Shown here: positions 34,503 through 46,500 of the stretch, in pieces
Numbering within the stretch: the first letter of the stretch is position 1
How the letters are laid out: each line of letters begins with the position of its first letter
NCBI GenBank assembly: GCA_030685235.1
Contig: MU839087.1
Location: 248,001 to 312,000 of the forward strand
Direction of reading: 5' to 3'
DNA: 64,000 nucleotides
Origin: Copromyces sp. CBS 386.78
Lineage: Eukaryota > Ascomycota > Sordariomycetes > Sordariales > Sordariaceae
Made by a program: the position numbers and the translations under genes
Notes under the pieces: generated by a model
Databases searched by the model: none
What the model was told of the DNA's origin: nothing
Seen by the model: the letters and a program-made list of their open reading frames with translations, nothing else

Positions 34503-37500
34503 GTTAATTGTACTTACTATTACGCTACGCGCGTATACTTTAAGATAAATTATCGTTGCCATTGTAAATATTTCCGACGAGCTTGCGATTTCGTTGTATT
34601 ACGATTAATATCCGTCGTACTGCGATATATTTTTCTTTCGTCGTATTGCGATAGACTTCTTTTTCGTTGCTATAAAATAGTTAATAGATATTATTTACGC
34701 TATAAGGTAGTAAGTATTCCCGCCATAAGGTAATAAGTATTAATTATAATTATTTAAATAGCGGCCTTTATTATTAATTTCGACGTCGCTATTTCTACGA
34801 TTAATATTATCGTTGGCTTTGAATACGAATAATTCTTCGAAAACGTTACGAAAACCCTTAACGGTGCCGTTTTTTAGTATTTAAATAACTTAATTACGGA
34901 AGAAATCCTTAATATTATTTTTGAATTCGCCTAATATATCATTTTCCTTTATATTATTATTATTCTTATTTAGTTGATTTATACGGATTTAATTTAAGTT
35001 AATACGTTCGCTAGCGCCGTTTAAGATTCCTTTGAGGCCGCTTACTAATAGATTATTAATTAAGAAAGTACTATTATTAACCTTTAGTAGGAGTTCGCTA
35101 ATTTTTAATAGGAGGTTTAATAGTTTTATAATAATTTCGTTATAATTAACGAAATTAATATTAGATTTAAGAAGATTGCCGAAATTTAGATTAGGGTTTT
35201 TAAGAAAGCTGTTCGCGATAAAATCATTCCGCCCGCCTCTATCCCCGTCCCCGATTTTAACGACGAAGCTACTATAATTACCCTGAAAACCCGTACGAAT
35301 AAAGACCCCGCTATTTATATTAGTGAGGATATTTTTATTGTTAAATATACTAAGGCTTTTTAGGATTGGCGTAATAAAATTTAGTTGTACTAGTTCTAAA
35401 ATGTTTGGTAGTTCGATTAAAATAAGTATTATAAATTTATATAAATTTTTTCGTATTTTGGAGGTAATACGTTTAGAATTTTATTGCCTTATATAATATT
35501 TATTATTAAAGAAGAAGATTCGATTAAATAGAAGTAGGAAAGTGTGGAGGCCCTCCTTATTTACTTCGGTATAAAGTATAATTATATAGACCTTACTTTC
35601 GAGGTACGCTGCGATTTCGAATTTTTAAAAATATTTAAAGGTATTAAATAATTCGATTTCGAAGATAAATTTATTATTATTATTAATAAATACGATTTCG
35701 ACGATACTATAAAGATTTATTATTTGAAAATAAAAGTTATAAATAAAATTTGTAATATTATTATTTATTAATAAGATACTTTAGCTTATCACGATTTTAA
35801 TAATTAGTTTATTTTTTATTGGAAGTTCGCTATTAATTTAGAGGAGTGTAATTGGCGTAATAAGATTAACGTTTATTATAAGATTGGTATTAGAGGAATT
35901 AGTAGCGGTACTACCGCTCCCGAACGTATTATTAATTAAAGTAGTACCGCTATAGATTTTAACGTTATAAAGGTTATTAATATTTAATTATTTTGTATAA
36001 TCGATAAAGCGGTTATTGATTATTATATATAGAATAGTCTTTATAAGCGTTATATTAACTTTGGTTATTACGTTTATAAATACTATAATAGTATTAATAT
36101 TGGTATCTTTAAGGAATAGAGGGAGTGCGATTATTGTAAACGTTATATTAAAAGAGGTAATAATAATTATAGTAAATCTGCTATAGGTTAAATTGGCTAT
36201 AGTAATAATAGTAATAATAATATTCGTATTAACGCCGTCGCTACTAGTAAGCCCGCCGCTCCTATTATACCCTTTATTCTAATTCTTATTTAATTTGCGG
36301 AATATAATGCGGAAAATGCGCCACCTCTCTATTAAATTGCTTAGAAAGGCCGTTATTTATAATAATAATAGAGAAGGAAGTAAATAATTTAATAGATTTA
36401 AAAATAATTCAATTTAAAAATTTAAATTTAAATAATTATAATAATAATTTTATCCTCTTTTCTATTTAAATTATTTATAAATTATGTAATTAACGAAGTA
36501 AATATACTATTTTAATTAATAATAGATATTTTACTTTCGCTTTTATTAATTATAATTTTATTACCCGCTATATTTTCCCGTTATTAAAGCTCCTTAAATT
36601 AAAGGCTTTATATTTAATAGACGGTATATTTAAGGATTTTATTACTTATTATTATAAGGTCTAATTATAGATCGGTTACTATATAGAGACGATTATTATA
36701 TTAGCCTACGATTTAGCCGACGATTATTCTATTATTTTAAATATATTGTAGTTTAAACTTTATAATTTTACAATATTATAATTAGATAGTACCGTTACCT
36801 TTATTAATTAATATATAGATTGCTGCCTTCCTGCTAACCTTTCGCTTTTTTTATAGTATACGTTTAAAGTTTGGAAATATATTTATATACGTTATTACGA
36901 AATTGTATAGGGTATAATTAAAGTAATTGGCTTTAATATATTAATTGCGAATATATTAATTACAGATTTTATTCTTATTACTGTTAAAGATAATAATTTT
37001 AGTATCTTAAATCCCGCTTTAATTACGGATATCGTTATTAAGACTCTTAAGTAGATTAAGCCCGTTGTTTACTATATTGTAGCTAGCTAGCGAAAATCCG
37101 ACCTTTATTATTATATTATAGTACGTAAAATATATTTTTTAAATAAGCCGGTTAATCCCGTAAATATTAAGGATATAATAGTTACTAACTTTAATTAATT
37201 ATACGAAAAGTATAACTTACAAATATTCTATATTTTGTACCCAGAATTATATAAAATTTTAAAAGAAGTTAGGGCGGAGGAAGAAGTTTAGGTTAAAAAA
37301 GTAGAAGGGGGCGCCTTAGAGTTTAAAAAATATAGAAATAATAAAAGTATTATTAATAGAGGGGTAAGGATAGGAATTAAATATAATAATATATTTAGCG
37401 GATTAGCGAACTTTATTTTAGAAATAGAGTAAGAGATTTAAAATAATAATAGCGCTAAGTATAAGAAATTATTAGGTAAGTATTATTACCTATAAATTAA

Positions 37501-37849
37501 CGCCTACGTTAATAAAAGTTTTAAAGTAATTATTTAGGTAATAAAGATTGTTAAATATATTTACTTTAACGGTAATATAAACAAAAATTTCGAACGATAC
37601 GAAATTATTAGGTTTGCCGCTAGTATTATAGAAGAAAATATAGCTAAATTTTACAAAAAAACTAATAAGCCATTTAAGACCGACGTTTAAATTAAAGAGA
37701 AATTTCTTAAATAATATTAGAACTATTTTGATATTTTTAAACTTTATAACGTTATAGTTTTACCCCCCTACTATTTTTATAATTTTAAAATCGAATTCCG
37801 CCTAAGAAAATAAGCGCCCTATATAAAATTAAAGGTATTTAATTTCAAT

Positions 37850-40330
37850 AAATTAAATATAATTAAAAAGTAAATTAATAAGAATTTTTATAATAGGTTT
37901 ATCCGCCCCTCGTAATTAGAAGCCGCTTTTTAAATCTTATTAATATAGAAATTAGGCGGAAGTATTAAAATTTACGTAGATTATAAGGGGATTAATAACG
38001 TTATTTTTAAAAATTGTTACCCGTTCCCCTTAATTAAAGAAACTTTTAATACTATTTATAAAGTGAAAATTTTTATTAAATTAAATATTATTACCGCTTT
38101 TAATTATATTTACGTTATAGAAGGATATAAATAATTAATAGCGTTTATTACCCGTTTTAGCCTATTTAAATTATTTATCTACTTATTCGGCCTATAGGGA
38201 GTATTTAATATATTTTAAAATTATATTAACGATATTTTATATAATATCCTAAATGTTTATATAATTACTTATTTAAATAATATCTTTATTTTTTCGGATA
38301 ATAAAGAGGAGTATTAGAAATATATAAATAATATTTTTACCCGTTTAAAGAAGGTTAATTTATAAATTAATATTGATAAGTACGAATTTTATATTAAAAA
38401 AACTAAGTATTTTAAATTAATTATTACGCCCAGCGGTATTAAAATAGACTTAAAAAAAGTTAAAACTATTATAGATTAAAAACCCTTAATATTAAAGAAA
38501 TTTTTATAAAATTTCTTAGGATTTACTAATTTTTATTATTATTTTATTAAAGGTTTTTCAATAATAGTAGCGTTATTATACGACTTTATAAAAAAAGACG
38601 TAAAATAAATATAGATCGTAGTATAATAATCCATTTTTAAAGTTTTAAAAGTTATATTTATTAACAGACTAACTTTATATATTTATAATTAGTTTAAGAA
38701 GATAATTATTAAAATTAATGCTTTAAATTAGGTTTCTAGCAGTACCCTCTCCTAATATAGGAATAACGGTATATTCTACCCGGTTGCGTATTTTTTAATA
38801 TAATATTCGGTAGTGGAATATAATTATAATATTTATAATAAAGAGTTTTTCACTATTATTAAAGCTTTAGAAAAATAGCGCCTAAAATTAGAAGGCGCTT
38901 AATGATTTTTCAATATTATTACGGATTATAAGAATTTAAAAACTTTTATAACGAATAAATAATTTATATTCCGCTATATACGATAATTATAATTCCTTTT
39001 ATATTTTAACTTTTTAATCCGCTATATATTAGGATTATAAAATCTCCGCCCTAATATATTAAGTAGGAAGTTAGAAGATGTACTTTTAAATATAGACGAT
39101 TATTATTTGAAAGTAAAGAACTATAAATTTATCGACCCTACTTATTTTAAGGAAGGATACTTCTCTTTATTGGTTATTATAATTAGTAACGACTTTAATT
39201 TTAATAAAGAAATATTCTTGCTATCCTTAAATATTTTAGAAGAATTAAATAAGTTAATCGACAATATTATTAATAAGAGTTATAATTAGTTAATTTTAAT
39301 ATAGGAAGTAATTAATTATTTAAAGGACTTAAATTATATTAAATAGCGCCCCTATATTAAGAAGAAGTTTAAAATCGCTTTCGCCGAGTATTTTACAGCG
39401 GGAGGTAAAGTTTATTATAGAAGGAGGGTATTTATCGACTTTAATAATACCGTTATTTATTTATTATTTATTTACTATATTTATTTATTGCTAATAGCCG
39501 GCTATCCGGGTAAAAATAAGATATAAATATAGATAAACGAATATTAATACTAATTAGGTATAGTAAAAGTCGTTCGAATTTATTATAAAGGTTGCTTAGT
39601 ATATTTAAAAACGAAAATATTACAACGAATTAAAGTAGGCTATTTTAAGCTTATACTTATAGTTTACATACTATAGACGGATATTTTAGTTAATTATATT
39701 TTTCCGTTATTAGAAAATTTATATTTAAGTTAGAAATTTAAGTATATTACTATCGTTATAGACCGTTTAATAAAAATACGTTATTATATCCTAATTATTA
39801 TTATAGAAGTAGAAGAATTGGCGGACTACTTTATTAATTGTATTTATACCCTTTATAGCTTATTTAATACTATTATTTCCGATTGCGGTTCGCAATTTAT
39901 TTATTTTTTTCTAATTCACTATTTATAAGTGTTTAATTATTAAAAAATTATTAAATTCCGCTTTCTACTCCTAAATTAATATTTAAATAGAATATATTAA
40001 TATAGAAATAGAATAATATTTATATATTTTCGTTAATTAGATATAAATAGATTAAATATGATAGTTATTATTAGTGGAATTCGTAAGTAATAATATAATA
40101 TCCGAAATTATAAGTATAATTCCTTTTTTTATTAATTATAATTTTTATTTTTATATAAATATCGAACTTATAATAGTCGTACTATTAGAAAGTTTCTCGT
40201 TGGTATAGTAAAAGGAGTATTTAAAAGTTAGCGAATTATTCGCTCGTTTTAAAGTTATTTAGAACTATATATATATTTCTATAAAAAAGGTATAAGACCG
40301 ATACGAGGCTAATATTAATGAGAATCGGTT
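37850..40330 (+). pseudogene. gypsy pol relic (RT, RNase H, integrase)
   Basis: Reading through RIP stops shows GSIKIYVDYKGINN (RT), KIFIKLNIITAFN, FGL-GVFN-F, then YLNNIFIFS where YLDD normally lies (both Asp codons G-to-A mutated), at about 38270. RNase H NYNIYNKEFFTIIKALEK is near 38830. Integrase ITIVIDRLIKIRYYI is near 39750, with the IISDCGSQF stretch near 39880. Order and strand place it in Ty3/gypsy. Confidence 0.88.
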
Positions 40331-41350
40331 TAATATATTAAAATACTATATAGGTAATTTCGTTCTATTTAATACGATTAATTTTAATAATAGTAAATTA
40401 TATAATAAATTATATTTATAATAGGAGGGCCCTTTTAAAGTAGATTAAATACGATTTTATATTATTAAATTTATTTTATTCGCTAATATAAAGTATTCGC
40501 TAGTATTTTATATCTTTATAATAAAACTTTATTATAAAGGCCTCCCCGGCTAAATAGAATTATAAGGCGATATATAAATTAATAAAAGTAGGGTTATAAT
40601 TTATATTAATAATTATAAAGAGGTGGCGGAGTAGGAGTTTAATAGCCTATTAGATTATTTTTAATGAGGAGGTAATTATTATTAATTTTATATTATAAAG
40701 TAGAAATATTATAACCCTATTAACGAACCCTTCGATAATATAAAGGGAGTAAGAGACTCCGTTATTACGTTTTATCGTAATTATTTAAATACCCCTATCC
40801 CGCTAGCGGTTTAGAATTGGCTAGAAATTAAAACTATACTTTAAGAATAGACCTTAAAGCGGAGGGTCTTAATACTTTAAATATATTATATAGCGTTGCC
40901 CGTACTTTAAATACGCTATACGGCGTCCTTAGCCCCGCCCCCAAAACGTTTTAAATATATTATCGATTTAAAGGAATAGATTAATATTACTATAGCGGAT
41001 ATTATAGTAGGCTATAAGGTACGGGAAACTATAGTCGAATTAGTAAGCCGGGAATTCGAGCCCTTATCCGAAGAGGATTTAAAGAAGATGGACGAATTCT
41101 TTTGTAAAGTATTTAGGAAGTTAGCGGAGGTCTAGTAAGGAAAGCGGTTTCCAATAAGGAATATAGAAGTACGGTTGGAAATTAAAATTTACTAGTAGGG
41201 AGATAACGACGTTATTTAAATACGGTTTATAAGCGTTAAATTACGGATTAAGGAATTAGAAGACGGGGATTAAAATAAGATTTATTATTTTATATATATA
41301 TATTAAATAGATCGTTTAAAGCTTTATAAGCTTCTTTTATAGGGAGGTAA

Positions 41351-41582
41351 TATTATAGGATTATTTGTAATAGTATATAGTATTAGGGTACTATATAATC
41401 GAGTCTATTAGCTATTAGCCAATAGGACCGTATATACGTACGTACTAGTAGGCTTCGGTCTAGATTTAGGTACGGTATAGCCTGCCCTATATTTAGACCG
41501 CACTCCTCTTTCCTCTCCTTCTTTCCTTCCTCGTACAACTACGTTTATCTAACCTCACCCCCAACGGTATTACCCCGTAATA
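41351..41582 (+). repeat. right LTR (232 bp) of plus-strand gypsy element
   Basis: Inner (left) part is RIPed, outer (right) part keeps C-rich sequence, the reverse of the left LTR. Followed by ATAGA at 41583-41587. Confidence 0.92.
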
Positions 41583-41587
41583 ATAGA

Positions 41588-41952
41588 AGTATAATAACGG
41601 TTATTGCTATTATAATTATAATAAGGGTATCGATTACTAGATGTATTATATTTTTAATAGTAGTAAGAATTATTATAATTTTACGGTTAAAGACGCGGGT
41701 AAGTGGGCTAAAATTATTTTTATGGGTTCGGTTATTGTACGAATATTGTTTGGTCCGATACTATAGAAAATAATTATAGTAGAGAATGTTACGAACGTTA
41801 TTAATAGTAGTAGCGGTAGTAGAGGAGGAGGGAGGTGCGGTAGTAATAATAATTTCTTTATTAATGTTAATATTGTTAATAATATTAATAGTAGTAATAA
41901 TAGTGCTAATATAGAGATTATAAATAATTTATTATAGGTTACGTTAAGGAAG
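41588..41952. other. RIPed relic between insertions, part 1
   Basis: Degenerate sequence that would join 34265 if the gypsy element were removed. A readable plus frame contains NFTVKDAGKWAKIIF and then Ser/Asn/Gly repeats. Not identified. Confidence 0.4.
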
Positions 41953-42200
41953 TATCACGGGGCGAGATGGCACCGTAGGGGGTATGATGAGATATGCGTT
42001 GTTGCATGAGGAGAAAGGAGGAGAGAAGGAAGTGTGCGGAGGTCTGGCTGTATATGGGCGAGAGCCCTACAGACCAGACCGCGGGCACGTGAGGCTGCAC
42101 GTGACGATGACATGTGCGAGGCCAGAGCTCTGGGCTCTGGTCGGCACAGCACATGTGCAGTCAGTGCAGCACAGCACATCACAGGTCTAACCCTGTGATA
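41953..42200. mobile_element. unmutated solo LTR, 248 bp
   Basis: Begins TATCACGGGG and ends CCCTGTGATA, an inverted terminal pair like that of the minus-strand gypsy LTR. It is flanked on both sides by the direct duplication GGAAG (41948-41952 and 42201-42205). GC-rich with abundant CpA and TpG, unlike everything around it. No internal coding part remains, so it is a solo LTR or a very short LTR-like element. Confidence 0.88.
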
Positions 42201-42205
42201 GGAAG

Positions 42206-43010
42206 GACGATTTTAGAGGGCTATATTTATTATATTTTTACGTATTATACCCCCCGCTTTACTATCCTTTATATTAATATTTCCCCCCTTATTTTTAGCC
42301 CCCTCTATTCTTTTAGCCCCTTTATTACTTTTTTTATACCGTTGGCGGTTCTATAGCTATTATTGCTTTCGTTGGTGGTTATAATATATTTTGTAATTTT
42401 TTAGTATTTAGTAGGGCGATGATTATCGATTCGGTTGTGCTGTTTGAGTATTGGATTACGGCTTTCTATGGGTAGTTAATTGATTGTGAGATTTTTGCGG
42501 CTAGGTGTGCTAACCCCCTTTTTATTTTAGTTGTAACTATTATTTTTAATAGTAGGAGGATTTTGCGGGTATTGCTGTCGATTGTATTGCTATTAATAGC
42601 CGACGAGAGGGAGGAGGAGATAGGGGAGGAGTATAAGGAGGAAGAGGAGGAGGAGGAGGGGTATAAGGGGGGGATTAGAAAATTATTAGTCCTTCGTCTA
42701 CCCCCGTTAGAATTTTTTAGTTTATATTCGTTACCGCCGCTGCCTTCTTTATTTAATTAGTTAGTATAAAAGTTTATTACCGAATTTTTTAAAATTTTTT
42801 ATAAGGATTACTATATTAGGAGGTTATTAGAATCGACGATAGTATATAGGGCTTTTATTATTCTACGAGAAAAGTTCTGTAATTTAGTAGCGTTAACCAA
42901 TATATTTATATTGAAAGAATAGTTAGTAGAGTAGTTTATACGGTTAGACTTCTCCTTAGAGCTTTATATAGCGTTTAAAAGCGGTATTAAAAATTTCTTT
43001 AAATAGGAGT
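42206..43010. other. RIPed relic between insertions, part 2
   Basis: Continues the interrupted older sequence. A plus-strand frame stays open over 42563-42760 and includes a Glu/Gly-rich run (EEYKEEEEEEEGYKGG). Beyond it stops are few. Family unknown. Confidence 0.4.
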
Positions 43011-43015
43011 ATGTA
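43011..43015. repeat. target-site duplication ATGTA (left)
   Basis: ATGTA precedes the left LTR and is repeated at 50825-50829 after the right LTR. Confidence 0.87.
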
Positions 43016-43372
43016 TATCACGGGGCAAAGCGAACGTTAGGTATCTGTAAAGACATTCGTAATTGCACGAGGAAGAGGAAGCTATCTGGGGGAGCCCTGA
43101 TAGCCATCTATATATAGTGAGTATATGGCCTATGCAGCCTAGTCATCCTATAGATCATCCTATAAATTATCCTATAGGCTAGTATAGTCTATATAGCCTT
43201 AGCGATAGGGGTAGGCTAATAACCGCAATTAGTTAAATATTAAATATATTCAGCCGCATCTACTATATTAGGTCTTTACAACCAATTAAAGCATACTATT
43301 AACCCGGCAATTATTACCGTAGTAAAGGTAGCAATATAAGACAGTTAATTAATTATAAATAACCCTATAATA
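43016..43372 (-). repeat. left LTR (357 bp) of minus-strand gypsy element
   Basis: The outer about 200 bp are unmutated; the inner about 140 bp keep CpA but have lost every TpG, apart from full mutation at the very end (CCCTATAATA). Matches 50468-50824. Confidence 0.92.
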
Positions 43373-44449
43373 TTTCCCTCGCCTAAAATACCCTTAGGGT
43401 AAAAATACTTCCCTTTTTAATCTCTTCTATAATATTTATTATTTACCCTTTTATATTATTTTTACTTTCCTTTTTAAGTTGTTACTTTACCTTCTTATTA
43501 ATGTAATAATTGCCGTACTATTAGTATTATTTTTTCTAACGGTTAGTCCGTCCTAACGGCCTTCTTTAAAGCCTTCTTAACTTTATAACGACGTTTTTCG
43601 TCCGCAATTTATTATAGTAGTACTAATATATTTAAATTATTATTATAAAACTTTTTAAAGTTATTAATATAATACTCTACGTCCTTTTATAATTATTAAA
43701 TAAAATCGTAAGGGCTTCCCTAAATTACCTAATACTTCTATTTATTATTTTCTATATTAAAACGGTAATTATCAATAATTTTATAAAATTATTCGATTAC
43801 GTTTTTAACGTTATTTATTCGTTTTATAATCCGCCCGTTATTTATTCGGATATTTTAAATCTTATTTTACCCGAAGATCCTTTAATAATTCTAAAATTTT
43901 ATTATATTAATATAAAAAGTACGGCTATACTTTATATTAATAGGGAGCTTTAGTATAACGTAATAGCTATTTACTTTTATAATTTCGAAAAGCCCTTCCT
44001 ATAATAGCGTAAATTTAATTTACGGGCGGCCTAATACGAAATTAATTATATTAAATAAAATTTTATCGCTAATATAATATTTCGGCGTATTGGACCGTTT
44101 TTCGTTAATAGTTTCCTCGTACCGTATTTAATTATTTTTAATTATAGTAATAATTTTATTTAATATTATACTAAATTAGTCAGCGATTTTATTAGTTTTA
44201 AAATATTCTGCCTACTATACTTTAAAAAGCTTTAATAAATATAATTAAACGGGTTCGACTCCTATCCGAAGGTAAAAATTATAATTTACGAAGAATAGGA
44301 ATATACTAATATTATTTAAATATATATTATTATCTACGAATTCTATTAAAAATAATTAATTAAACTAATCGTCCTAAGCTTAATTAATATAAGTACGAAG
44401 GAAATACTCTAATTTAACGTTAATATATTTAATTTAATTATTAATTTCT

Positions 44450-46500
44450 TTATAAAAAGCCGATAATAATTTTAAAGTAATTCTTAATCTTTTAAATAAA
44501 ACCTTCTAAAGTTATAAAACGAATTAAGTACTGTAATTGGAAATAATAATATCCGGTAGGCTATAGAAGGTGTAAATTTTTTTAATAAATCGATTAACGA
44601 ATTTTTCTATAATTAATATTTTAATTAGGATATAGTACCTTATTTTTATTAAATAATTTACTACTATAATAATATATTTATATTTTTAGCTTCCTCGGAC
44701 GTAAGGCGTTATAGGGGTAATATAATCGATAGCGATATTTTTCTATAAAGCGAAGGGTACTAGTAAAAGTTTTAAAAACCCCGCTAATACGTATTATAAT
44801 AGTTTTATTTTTATATATTAGAAGTAAACTTTATAATAAAATTTAATGGCCTTTTTTATATTTAATTAATAAAATGAGCGATTAAAAGTAGTAAACGTTT
44901 TATCCCGGCCTTAGTAGCTTACTAGTGCGGGTTCGTAATACTTTCGTATAAAATATAATTATAATATAGTATTTTTTAAGTTAATTATAAACGTTGAATA
45001 TTAGTATATTTTGCTATTAATCGTATAATATTCTGTAAAAGCTATTTTTCTTATACTTTTCTTTAATATTTTAAATTATATTCAATAGTTTTCGTCCGTA
45101 AGGGCGGCTATTAAATTTTAATAAAAAATTAAATTATAATAATTAATGTCGATTAATTTATTTATACATAATTTTTCTGAATTAAATTCGTAAATGTAAA
45201 TATAATTTACGAAAATAGAAGGGTCGAAAAGTACTTTATAATAGGCTTTTAATTAATCGTCGTTTATATTTTTTAGTATATTTTCTAATTTCCTACTTAA
45301 AGTATTAAAACGAATTTAAAAAGTACCCGGCTTATATTTAATAATGAAATTAAATTTAAATAGGAAATTAGACTATTATATATATTGTAATATAAATTTC
45401 TTATTCTCTGTAAAGGTTTGTAAGCCTTTATAATCGTTTAAAATTTTAAACGGTTTTTAAGCGCCCTATAATTCCGGTCCTTATTCTTTTAAGGCTTTAA
45501 TAATTGTAAATAATTCTTTATTATAAATATTGTAATTATATTCTACGGTAAAATATTTTTATAAAAAATATATAATTAGGTATAAAATATTTTCGTTGTT
45601 GTACTAAGATAATATATTGCCTACAATTTAATTAAAAGTATTGGTTTCGATTACGGTTAGGCAGGACTAATTATAAATTCGAAGGACGGGACCCGTAGTA
45701 AAAATTTTCTTTAATTCTTTAAAAATTTTCTAATAGTCTTCTATTTAATATTATTTAATTAATTTCTTTATAAAGTTGTATAATAGAATAGCTATAATTA
45801 AAAAGTATTAAATAAAATACCGGTAAAAATTTATAAATTTTAAATTTTTTTAGAATTAGCGTTTTAATTACGGAGCCTCCTATTTAATAATAATTTTTAT
45901 TTTTATAAAATCTATTTCTATACCCCCTAATATAATAAAAAGGCTTAAGTATTTTGTATGGGTAATATTAAATTTGTATTTATTAATATTTAATTAAAAG
46001 CTAGTGTTAATTATTCTTCTAAGGACTTCGTTTATATAAGCGGTATATTCCTTTATATTTTCGCAATAGACAAAAATATTATTTAAATACGCTATTATAT
46101 AAATATTTAGAATATTATATAGTACGTCGTTAATATAATTCTAGAATGTATTAGGTATATTTTAAAGGCCGAAAAGAAGGATTAATAATTTATAAAAACT
46201 GAAATATATAATAAAAGTAATTAATTATTCGTAGCCTTTTTAAATACGAATTTAATTAAAAGCGGCGATAATATTTAATTTAGTAAAGATTTTAACGTAG
46301 TAAATAATATTAAAAAAAATTTTAATTAATAAAAATAGGTACTATATTTTAAATATAATATTATTAATATTATAGTAGTCGATATAAATACGAATACCCC
46401 CGCCGGGCTTATTTATAAAGAGTAAGGGTAAAGTTACTTAAGATTGGGAAGGTCTAATAAAACCGTTTTCTAATTGACCGTCAATTTATATTTTAACGAT
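44450..46500 (-). pseudogene. gypsy pol relic (RT, RNase H, integrase)
   Basis: On the minus strand: LENGFIRPSQS and KPGGGIRIYIDY (RT entry, near 46480-46380), KIFTKLNIIAAFN near 46300, FGL-NIPNTF-NYINDVL near 46170-46130, and integrase ITPYVRGS-KYKYIIIVVNYL near 44720-44640. The order is that of Ty3/gypsy; stops are RIP-type. Confidence 0.87.

Larger units (their letters stand above)
34271..41582 (+). mobile_element. Ty3/gypsy LTR retrotransposon, RIPed, 7312 bp
   Basis: Two 232-bp LTRs flank about 6.8 kb that reads in gypsy order on the plus strand: a Gag-like region, then reverse transcriptase, RNase H and integrase, all broken by RIP stops. A purine tract (AGGGAGG) precedes the right LTR. 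The ends are short inverted repeats TATTAC...GTAATA. The 5-bp duplication ATAGA marks a clean insertion. Confidence 0.92.

Noticed and set aside
42563..42760. Open plus-strand frame in the RIPed block as a live gene
   Set aside because: Flanked by RIP stops and dominated by Glu repeats; kept only as a relic.
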